A program made the position numbers and the translations under genes. From positions 3,658,001-3,722,000 of the forward strand of contig NZ_AP024646.1 in the NCBI RefSeq assembly GCF_019977235.1: DNA of 64,000 nucleotides, given 5' to 3'. Each line of letters begins with the position of its first letter. Position 1 is the first letter of the stretch. The notes under the pieces are model-generated. The model did no database searches. It was not told the DNA's origin and was given only the letters and a program-made list of their open reading frames with translations. The DNA comes from Arthrobacter sp. StoSoilB5. Its GTDB lineage: Bacteria > Actinomycetota > Actinomycetes > Actinomycetales > Micrococcaceae. Below, in pieces: positions 57,793 to 64,000 of the stretch.

Positions 57793-58824
57793 TCAGCCTT
57801 GCGCCAGTTGGTCCAAGCCGTCGGCCACTTGGGTGAGCCGGGTGAGCATTTCCTTGGCTGTGGACGGCTTCACGTGTGCCAGTCCCGTTGCGGGAGTCAC
57901 GCGAAGTGCTGATAACGCCGACGCCGGTAGACCCAGTTGGCTCCACGGCCGCCAAATGCTTTCCACGACGTCTTTGGTCCGCGTGAGCATGGCATCAGCG
58001 TCCGCTGTGGGCATTGCACCGGCCCACACGCGTTTACCATTTTCCACTGCCCCGGCAAGGTGCTCCCACTGGCGGGTAGTCAACGCCTTCAGTGGCAAGG
58101 CAACGCCATCTGCGCCCGCTTCGAGTACGCGGTCGATGGGGGCCTCGATCTCCGGTACGGCCACGACGATTTCGACGGCGCCCGCTGCCCTAAGTGCGTC
58201 GATCACCAGCCGCCAGGCTCCAGTCACTTCCTCGCCGGGGATGGACCGGAGCGTCCGGTAACCACTCGCCGTCGGGATTGTGCCGCCCATCACGGCGGCA
58301 ATATCCGGTTCGTCCAGCTGGACCACAATCCCTGCGCCCGGGACCGCCCCCGAGATTCGCTGAAGGTGTTCCACGACTCCGGCAGCCAATGAATCTGCGA
58401 TATCACGGCGCGCGCCAAAATCGAGGAGTGCTCTCTCGCCATTGTGGAGGTACAGACCGGCCGCGAGGCTCAGGGGACCCATCAGCTGGATCTTGATCCC
58501 GGTGGCCTGAACTTCTTCTGTTCCAGCGATGTCGGCCAGGATGTTGATGTCAGTGGCAAGGGCGGATCGTGCCCGCTGCGCGTCCTTTCCTGGCCGGTCC
58601 ACGAATCTCCAGCCGTGGGGTTGAACGTCCACGGCCAAGTCCACGAGCAACGAAGCTGTCCGGCCAACGGCGTCGGATCCGACACCACGGTCCGGCAGTT
58701 CGGGCAGGAAAGGAAGGTGGGGGTCGCCCAATTCGCCCCGGATGATTCGAATGGACTCGGCTGGCTCAATGCCTGGCCATGGGCCAAGCGCAGTAGCGCT
58801 GACCCGCGGTACTTCTACAGACAT
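57793..58824 (-). CDS. MetE/UroD-fold protein lacking zinc-binding cysteines
   Basis: 343 residues from ATG 58824 (MSVEVPRVSATALGPWPGIE). The fold pattern of the C-terminal domain of cobalamin-independent methionine synthase is visible: opening GPWPG, HLPFLPELPDRGVGSDAVGR, KIQLMGPLSLAAGLY, VQLDEPDIAAV and a late VTPATGLAHVKPST. However, the protein contains no cysteine at all, so the Cys ligands that hold the catalytic zinc in MetE are missing. Similar actinobacterial proteins are often labelled methionine synthase (Rv3015c type). Methyl transfer to homocysteine by the known mechanism is therefore unlikely. It lies four bases downstream of chorismate mutase. Confidence 0.72.
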   Translation of the reverse strand: MSVEVPRVSATALGPWPGIEPAESIRIIRGELGDPHLPFLPELPDRGVGSDAVGRTASLLVDLAVDVQPHGWRFVDRPGKDAQRARSALATDINILADIAGTEEVQATGIKIQLMGPLSLAAGLYLHNGERALLDFGARRDIADSLAAGVVEHLQRISGAVPGAGIVVQLDEPDIAAVMGGTIPTASGYRTLRSIPGEEVTGAWRLVIDALRAAGAVEIVVAVPEIEAPIDRVLEAGADGVALPLKALTTRQWEHLAGAVENGKRVWAGAMPTADADAMLTRTKDVVESIWRPWSQLGLPASALSALRVTPATGLAHVKPSTAKEMLTRLTQVADGLDQLAQG

Positions 58825-58828
58825 ATTT

Positions 58829-59218
58829 TTAGGCCTGCTGGCTGGAAATCTGGTGATCCTCCGCGATGGCCTCATGGTGGCGGATCACTTCGCTGATGAT
58901 GAAATTCAGGAACTTCTCGGCAAACGCAGGGTCAAGATGTGCGTCCTCGGCAAGTCGGCGCAGCCGGGCGATTTGGGCCGCTTCCCGTCCGGGGTCGCCA
59001 GCGGGAAGCTTGTGCGTGGCTTTGAGGATCCCAACCTTCTGGGTGGCCTTGAAGCGTTCCGCGAGCAGGAAAACGAGTGTGGCATCGATGTTGTCAATGC
59101 TGGACCGGATGGAGAGCAACTCATCCATGACGCCGCGATCTACCTGGCCAGCGAGGGAACTCGCTGCCGGGTTAAAGGAATCGTCGTCTTCGGGAAGGGC
59201 AATGTTCTGCTCGGTCAT
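58829..59218 (-). CDS. Chorismate mutase (AroQ class)
   Basis: 129 residues. The helical AroQ domain begins near residue 30 (VMDELLSIRSSIDNIDATLV, with the conserved Arg and the IDxxDxxLxxLLxxR-type pattern seen here as IDNIDATLVFLLAERFK) and continues with KATQKVGILKA, RLRRLAEDAHLDPAFAEKFL and an IIxEVIRHHE helix. It converts chorismate to prephenate for phenylalanine and tyrosine synthesis. The first 28 residues form an acidic extension. The pairing with the MetE-like gene on the same strand suggests co-transcription, without an obvious pathway link. Confidence 0.88.
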   Translation of the reverse strand: MTEQNIALPEDDDSFNPAASSLAGQVDRGVMDELLSIRSSIDNIDATLVFLLAERFKATQKVGILKATHKLPAGDPGREAAQIARLRRLAEDAHLDPAFAEKFLNFIISEVIRHHEAIAEDHQISSQQA

Positions 59219-59348
59219 GCTCCCCAGTCTATGGTGTGGGGCCCTGGCGCCGCGGGTGTTACCTCCAGGCGTCGGGAGAGCGGTGTTCCCGTCGTCCGAA
59301 TCGGAGCAGAATAGGCAACATCACTGCACGTCAACCAAGGGAGATTCC

Positions 59349-60005
59349 ATGAAAATCGCTGTTCTGGGAACAGGAGTGGTGGGGCACGCCCTCGCCGGCA
59401 AGCTGGTGTCTTTGGGACACGAGGTCATCATGGGTTCCCGCGAATCCGGCAATCCCAAGGGCGAGGAGTGGGCCCGGCAGGCTGGCCCAGGTGCCCATGC
59501 GGGCTCCTTCGCGGAAGCTTGTGCACAGTCTGAGCTGATCGTGAACGCCACGCCCGGTACTGTGACCCTGGCCGTCCTCGCTGAAGCCGGCGACGCCAAC
59601 CTGAACGGCAAAATCCTCTTGGACGTGGCAAATGCCCTTGACGGGTCCAGCGGCTTCCCGCCAACGCTCACAGTCTGCAACACAGACAGCATCGCCGAGA
59701 CCATCCAACGGACCTACCCGCAGGTGCGGGTGGTGAAATCGCTGAACACGGTCAGCGCTCCCGTAATGGTGGATCCAGGCCGCCTTCCCGGCCCGCATGA
59801 CATGTTCATGGCGGGAAACGACGCGGAGGCAAAGTCCACGGTCTCGGGCTTGCTGCAGGAATTTGGCTGGGCCCCCGGGCACATCAGGGACCTCGGTGGA
59901 CTCGACGCTGCCCGCGGAATGGAAATGTGGTTGCCTTTGTGGCTGCGGATCTTCATGCAACAGCCACGGGGAAAGATGTTCAACATCGCAATCGTGTCCG
60001 AGTAG
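59349..60005 (+). CDS. NAD(P)-binding reductase, F420-dependent NADP oxidoreductase-like
   Basis: 218 residues from ATG 59349 with AGGGAGA upstream. The N-terminal Rossmann motif MKIAVLGTGVVGHALAGKL and SRESGNPKG (NADP phosphate-binding region) fit the F420-dependent NADP reductase (FNO) family, as do LIVNATPGTV, NTVSAPVM and the C-terminal GGLDAARGMEMWLPLWLRI. Family members reduce NADP with F420 or act on unrelated substrates; F420 use cannot be judged by eye. Single gene between two divergent or convergent operons, followed by a hairpin. Confidence 0.82.
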   Translation: MKIAVLGTGVVGHALAGKLVSLGHEVIMGSRESGNPKGEEWARQAGPGAHAGSFAEACAQSELIVNATPGTVTLAVLAEAGDANLNGKILLDVANALDGSSGFPPTLTVCNTDSIAETIQRTYPQVRVVKSLNTVSAPVMVDPGRLPGPHDMFMAGNDAEAKSTVSGLLQEFGWAPGHIRDLGGLDAARGMEMWLPLWLRIFMQQPRGKMFNIAIVSE

Positions 60006-60024
60006 CGCATTGGGCCAAGACCGA

Positions 60025-60057
60025 ATGAAGGCCCGCCCCAGTGGGGCGGACCTTCAT
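60025..60057 (+). terminator. Hairpin between the reductase gene and the ABC transporter operon
   Basis: A 15-bp stem with one C-A mismatch (60025-60039 with 60043-60057) and a three-base loop, 19 bases after the stop codon. No strong T tract. It also lies 21 bases beyond the end of the convergent ABC transporter gene and may serve both directions. Confidence 0.7.
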
Positions 60058-60078
60058 GGCGTTCAGCCTGGGTACGGG

Positions 60079-61785
60079 TTAGCCGCCCAGCAGCGCGCGG
60101 TGCGCTTCCCGGCGTCGTGCTTGTTCATCAGGATCCGGAACCGGCAAGGAGGCGATCAGCCGCTTGGTATAGTCGTGCTGCGGTGAGCCCATCACGTGGT
60201 TGCCGATGCCCTGCTCCACCAGCTGCCCCTTGTACAGCACGCCAACCCAGTGCGCCAACATGTCCACCACTGCGAGGTCGTGGCTGATGAAGAGCGCCGC
60301 GAAGCCGAACTGTTCCTGGATGTCCTTGAACAAATCCAGCACCTTGGCCTGCACCGAGACGTCCAGTGCCGAGGTGGGTTCGTCGGCAATCAGCAGGCGC
60401 GGATTGAGCGCCAACGACCTCGCAAGCGAGGCGCGCTGCCGCTGTCCACCGGAAAGTTCGTGCGGATACCGTTGCGCGTACGACGCCGGCAACTGGACTG
60501 ATTCGAGCAGCTCGCCTACCTTTTTCCGTGCCTCAGCCGCGCTCGGCTTGGTGTGGATAATCAACGGCTCGGCGACGCACTCACCGATGGTGAGGTGCGG
60601 GTTGAACGAGGCCGCCGGGTCCTGGAAAACGAAGCCGATTTCCTTTCGCAGCGGACGGAAAGTCCGCTCCTTGAAGTCCAGCATTTCGTAGCCGAGGACC
60701 TTCAGGCTCCCGCCGGTTGTCCTTGTCAGCCCGGCGATCGCCCGCCCGATGGTGGATTTACCTGAGCCGGACTCCCCCACCAAGCCGAAGACCTCATTCT
60801 CCGAGACAGTAAAGCTGACGTTGTCCACAGCTTTGAAGCCATGGCGCCCAAAGCGCCCTGGGTACTCGATGGTGAGGTTCTTCGCCTCAACGAGGACCTT
60901 GCCGTCCTGGTGCAGCCTCCCCCGTGCTCCTTCCGAGGCTGAGTTGCGGCCAAGGTGCGGGACGGCGGCGAGCAGTTTCTTCGTGTAGTCCTGCTTGGGT
61001 TCCGCGAACAGCACCCTCGAGGCTGCCTCCTCCACCACATCGCCTTGGTACATGACCACCACGCGGTCGGCGAGATCGGCCACGACGCCCATGTTGTGGG
61101 TAATCAGCACGATCGAGGTTCCGTAGTTGTTCCGCAGGTCCCGGAGTAATTGCAGGATTTCGGCCTGGACAGTGACGTCCAAGGCTGTGGTGGGCTCATC
61201 GGCCACTATCAGGCCCGGGTTCAGGGCCAGCGCCGCCGCGATCACCACACGCTGCTTTTGCCCACCCGAAAACTGGTGTGGGTAGTAGTTGACGCGGGTT
61301 TCGGGGTCCGGAATGCCCACTTTTCGGAGAGCCTCAGTGGCCCGTTCCTTCGCTTCCTTGGACGAAACGCGGTGGCCATCCTTGGCGTGGGCGCGGATCC
61401 CCTCGGCAATCTGCCAGCCAACAGTGAACACGGGATTCAAGGCCGTAGAGGGCTCCTGGAAAACCATGGCGACGTCGCGTCCGCGGATCTTTCGAAGCGC
61501 GGATTTGCTGACACTGATCACGTTGTTGCCGTTGATCACCACCGCACCGGAGCTGATGGCTGTTTCGGGCAGCAAGCCCAGGATGGTCTTGGCAGTAACT
61601 GTCTTGCCGGAACCGGACTCCCCCACAATCGCCACGACTTCACCGGGCTTAACGTCCAGGCTGACGTCCTTCACTGCATGGACGTCCCCGCTATCGGTGG
61701 CAAAAGTTACCTTGAGCCGGTCTATGGTGAGCACAGGTTCACGGGAGGCCGTGGGATCGGAAATGTTTCCCAGGTTGGTGGTCAT
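60079..61785 (-). CDS. Dipeptide/oligopeptide ABC transporter, fused double ATP-binding protein
   Basis: 568 residues from ATG 61785, which overlaps the permease stop by four bases. Two complete ABC ATPase domains are fused. The first (about 20-265) has [16 protein letters not shown], the LSGGQ-type [14 protein letters not shown] and [15 protein letters not shown]. The second (about 285-550) has [30 protein letters not shown] and [15 protein letters not shown]. Each ends with the oligopeptide-type tail. It joins what are separate DppD and DppF subunits in other species. It energises uptake of peptides, or possibly nickel or sugars, through the two permeases encoded upstream. Confidence 0.93.
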   Translation of the reverse strand: MTTNLGNISDPTASREPVLTIDRLKVTFATDSGDVHAVKDVSLDVKPGEVVAIVGESGSGKTVTAKTILGLLPETAISSGAVVINGNNVISVSKSALRKIRGRDVAMVFQEPSTALNPVFTVGWQIAEGIRAHAKDGHRVSSKEAKERATEALRKVGIPDPETRVNYYPHQFSGGQKQRVVIAAALALNPGLIVADEPTTALDVTVQAEILQLLRDLRNNYGTSIVLITHNMGVVADLADRVVVMYQGDVVEEAASRVLFAEPKQDYTKKLLAAVPHLGRNSASEGARGRLHQDGKVLVEAKNLTIEYPGRFGRHGFKAVDNVSFTVSENEVFGLVGESGSGKSTIGRAIAGLTRTTGGSLKVLGYEMLDFKERTFRPLRKEIGFVFQDPAASFNPHLTIGECVAEPLIIHTKPSAAEARKKVGELLESVQLPASYAQRYPHELSGGQRQRASLARSLALNPRLLIADEPTSALDVSVQAKVLDLFKDIQEQFGFAALFISHDLAVVDMLAHWVGVLYKGQLVEQGIGNHVMGSPQHDYTKRLIASLPVPDPDEQARRREAHRALLGG

Positions 61786-62786
61786 GGCTTGCCTGCCTCT
61801 GAAGGGGTGGACGGACCAGCGGGAGTTGCCGGGGACTTTCCCGTGCCTGCGCGTTTGCGCCCACGGATCCGGGGATCGTTGAGGTCGTTGATGCTTTCGC
61901 CCACCAAGGTCAGTCCAAGGACCGTAAGGACGATCGCGATGCCCGGGAAGACGCCGGTCCACCAAATGCCGGACGACGTATCCGCCAGCGCCTTATTGAG
62001 GTCGAAGCCCCACTCGGCAGCCGACGTCGGCTCGATGCCGAAGCCCAGGAAGCCCAGGCCTGCCAGTGTAAGGATGGACTCGGAAGCGTTCAGCGTAAAC
62101 ATGAGTGGCAACGTGCGCGTGGCGTTCTTGAAGATGTGCCGTCCGATGATGCGCAAGCTGGAGGCTCCGAGGACCTTGGCCGACTCCACGAAGGGTTCAG
62201 CTTTGAGTCGGATGGTCTCAGCCCGGATGACCCGGAAATACTGCGGTACAAATACCACAGTGATGGAGAACGCACAGGAGAAGATACCGCCCCAGAAACT
62301 GGACTGGCCACGGCTGATAACGATGGAAATGACGATTGCCAGAAGCAGTGTGGGGAAGGCGTAGATTGCGTCGGCCACAACCACCAGGATGCGGTCCAGC
62401 CAGCCTCCGAAGTAGCCGCTGAGCAGGCCCAGTGCAACGCCAAGGAAGAGTGACATCGCCACGGACACCACGATGACGGTCACGGCGGTTTGGGAACCCC
62501 ATAGGACACGGGACAAAACGTCATAACCGCCGACAGTCGTGCCAAGCAGGTGCTTGGCACCCGGTGGCTGCTGGGTAGGGAAGGACCCGGACGCATCGCT
62601 GAGTTGGGAGTAGCCATACGGGGCCAGCAGCGGCGCAAAAATACTCGTTAGCAGGAACAACCCGCTGAGAACAACGCCCACCACCAGCATGCCCCTTTGG
62701 AGGCCAACGCTTTTCTTGAGGTGCGAGACCACGGGGAGACGGGAGAAGAGGGGCTGCTTGGGAGGAGTCAGTGCAGGAGTGCTCAT
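61782..62786 (-). CDS. ABC transporter permease, DppC-type
   Basis: 334 residues from ATG 62786 (MSTPALTPPKQPLFSRLP), which lies two bases after the DppB-type stop; the frame is open 53 codons further, but that part overlaps the preceding gene. Five to six membrane helices are visible, with the N-terminal periplasmic stretch GAKHLLGTTVGGYDVLSRVL (a TDxxGRDxxSR-like region) and the EAA loop AKVLGASSLRIIGRHIFKNA, the contact site for the ATPase. Together with the DppB-type permease it forms the membrane channel of a peptide-type importer. Confidence 0.93.
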   Translation of the reverse strand: MSTPALTPPKQPLFSRLPVVSHLKKSVGLQRGMLVVGVVLSGLFLLTSIFAPLLAPYGYSQLSDASGSFPTQQPPGAKHLLGTTVGGYDVLSRVLWGSQTAVTVIVVSVAMSLFLGVALGLLSGYFGGWLDRILVVVADAIYAFPTLLLAIVISIVISRGQSSFWGGIFSCAFSITVVFVPQYFRVIRAETIRLKAEPFVESAKVLGASSLRIIGRHIFKNATRTLPLMFTLNASESILTLAGLGFLGFGIEPTSAAEWGFDLNKALADTSSGIWWTGVFPGIAIVLTVLGLTLVGESINDLNDPRIRGRKRAGTGKSPATPAGPSTPSEAGKP

Positions 62787-62788
62787 GG

Positions 62789-63880
62789 TCAGTACCTCAC
62801 TCGCGGGTCGATGAGCGCGGCAATGATGTCCACGATGAAGTTGGTCACGGCAACGATGATGGCCAGCAGCACGACGATGCCCTGGACAGCTACAAAGTCG
62901 CGGGCATTCAGGTATTGCACCAGCTGGTAGCCGAGTCCTTTCCATTCAAACGTTGTTTCAGTGAGGACGGCTCCACCAAGCATTAACGCGATTTGCAGGC
63001 CCATGACGGTGATGATGGGGATCAGCGCCGGCTTGTACGCATGCTTGGTGACGAGCCGGAATTCGCTGACGCCGCGGGACCGGCCAGCCTCGACGTAATC
63101 CTTACCCAAAGTCCCGATCACGTTTGTACGGACCAACCGGAGGAAGATGCCGGCGGTGAGGAGGCCCAGGGTCGCCGCGGGCAGGACTGCGTGCGAGACG
63201 ACGTCGCCGAAGGCGGTGAAGTTGCCGCTGCGCAGGGCATCAACCCAATAAATGCCCGACGGCGCAGCCAGGCTTCCCATTGCAAGTTCCGTTCGCGTCG
63301 ACGCGCGTCCGGCGACCGGGAACCAGCCCAGCCAGGTGGAGAACGTCAGCTTCAAGAGAAGTCCCGAGAAGAAGGGCGGGGTGGCATAGCAAAGGATTGC
63401 GAAGAAACGCAATGATGCGTCCGCTGCTTTGTCGCGGCGGTAGGCCGCGATGAGGCCGAGGGGAATGCCGACCATCAGGGCGACAACAATGGCGTTGATG
63501 CTGAGTTCCAGTGTCGCGGCACCGAACGTAGTGATCATCTCGGCCACTGGCCTTCGGTCAGTGATCGTCGTGCCGAAGTTGCCTGTGATGAGCTGGCCCA
63601 GGTACTCGAAGTACTGAATGAAGATGGGCCTGTCGTAGCCGGCATCATGGATTCGCTGGGCCAGGACATCCGGTGGGAGGCGTCCGCCCTGGGCAGCCGT
63701 GATGGGATCTCCAATGACCCGCATCAGGAAGAAGACCAACGTCACAAGAATGAAGACGGTGGGGATGATCAGGAAGAACCGGATCACGATGTACTTTCCG
63801 AGGCCTCCCCCAGCCTTGGACTTGCTCTTTGGAGTGACGATTCCGGGCTCTGCCTCGGGTACGTCTATAAGTGTTGTCAT
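62789..63880 (-). CDS. ABC transporter permease, DppB-type
   Basis: 363 residues. A 30-residue charged N-terminal extension precedes the DppB pattern IVIRFFLIIPTVFILVTLVF. Membrane helices and the EAA loop follow (VEAGRSRGVSEFRLVTKHA), and the protein ends in VDIIAALIDPRVRY, the usual DppB C-terminus. It is first in the visible operon dppB-dppC-fused ATPase. The substrate-binding protein gene is not in the window; the hairpin at 63953-63989 suggests that it ends just beyond the right edge on the same strand. Confidence 0.93.
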   Translation of the reverse strand: MTTLIDVPEAEPGIVTPKSKSKAGGGLGKYIVIRFFLIIPTVFILVTLVFFLMRVIGDPITAAQGGRLPPDVLAQRIHDAGYDRPIFIQYFEYLGQLITGNFGTTITDRRPVAEMITTFGAATLELSINAIVVALMVGIPLGLIAAYRRDKAADASLRFFAILCYATPPFFSGLLLKLTFSTWLGWFPVAGRASTRTELAMGSLAAPSGIYWVDALRSGNFTAFGDVVSHAVLPAATLGLLTAGIFLRLVRTNVIGTLGKDYVEAGRSRGVSEFRLVTKHAYKPALIPIITVMGLQIALMLGGAVLTETTFEWKGLGYQLVQYLNARDFVAVQGIVVLLAIIVAVTNFIVDIIAALIDPRVRY

Positions 63881-63952
63881 TGTTACCTGTATTTCCTGCC
63901 CGCGGATTGCGCGGGATTGGCTCGTGCATGCCGGCCACGAAGGTGGTCAGCA

Positions 63953-63989
63953 AAGGAGGCGGGACACCGGATCAGCGTCCCGCCTCCTT
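63953..63989 (-). terminator. Hairpin upstream of the transporter operon
   Basis: Perfect 13-bp stem (aaggaggcgggac / gtcccgcctcctt) with an 11-base loop, followed on the minus strand by TTGC. It lies 72 bases before the DppB start. In peptide-transporter operons such a hairpin often follows the binding-protein gene and lowers read-through into the permeases; that gene would lie beyond base 64000. Confidence 0.6.
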
Positions 63990-64000
63990 CCCACCACAGA

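Overview
The window looks like a chromosomal segment of a high-G+C actinobacterium of the Micrococcaceae, most like Arthrobacter or Paenarthrobacter. The basis is the actinobacterial gene set and order: whiB1 next to a PdtaS-type kinase, mtrA-mtrB-lpqB followed by comF, hpf and secA, an Rv3235-like gene beside secA, GlfT2, and the very large NAD-dependent glutamate dehydrogenase. I saw no tRNA, rRNA, CRISPR array, transposase, integrase or phage gene.

Layout. 1-3292 (minus): end of a Tad/Flp pilus operon (tadA, tadB, tadC and a small membrane protein cut by the window edge). 3579-13101: an accessory block of secreted or surface proteins. It holds a GH25 lysozyme with FG-GAP repeats, a neutral-ceramidase-like protein, two related lipoproteins, and a 1111-residue secreted repeat protein. 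A pair of 191-bp inverted repeats frames one lipoprotein gene. 13119-24392 (minus): surface polysaccharide genes. These are a three-gene set for an acetamido-sugar (dehydrogenase, aminotransferase, acetyltransferase), then glf-glfT2-wzm-wzt for a galactofuranose polymer and its ABC export, then a three-gene membrane glycosylation module (large membrane protein, GtrA, polyprenyl-phosphate glycosyltransferase). 24591-28766: a lone FHA-FtsK/EssC-like ATPase. 29511-36250: whiB1, pdtaS and glutamate dehydrogenase. 36308-38259: a CpaE-like ATPase and a SAF-domain protein, which are pilus-type genes lying 33 kb from tadABC. 38416-40760: small HTH, LysM and conserved hypothetical genes. 40812-51251 (minus): secA, a YcaQ-like gene, hpf, comF, lpqB, mtrB and mtrA. 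51485-57784 (plus): a tightly coupled membrane/MoxR/DUF58 operon. 57793-59218 (minus): a MetE-like protein and chorismate mutase. 59349-60005: an F420-type reductase-like gene. 60079-63880 (minus): a dipeptide-type ABC transporter.

How the parts fit. Most of the window concerns the cell envelope: building and exporting a galactofuranose-containing polymer, decorating it, secreting wall-active and adhesive proteins (SecA substrates), sensing envelope state (MtrAB-LpqB), and a Tad pilus. The most unusual structure is the 8.4-9.7 kb inverted-repeat cassette. By geometry it could flip a lipoprotein gene so that it lies upstream of either of two different surface-protein genes.

Limits: all calls rest on reading the sequence by eye. 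Product names come from motif and family recognition, not from database searches.
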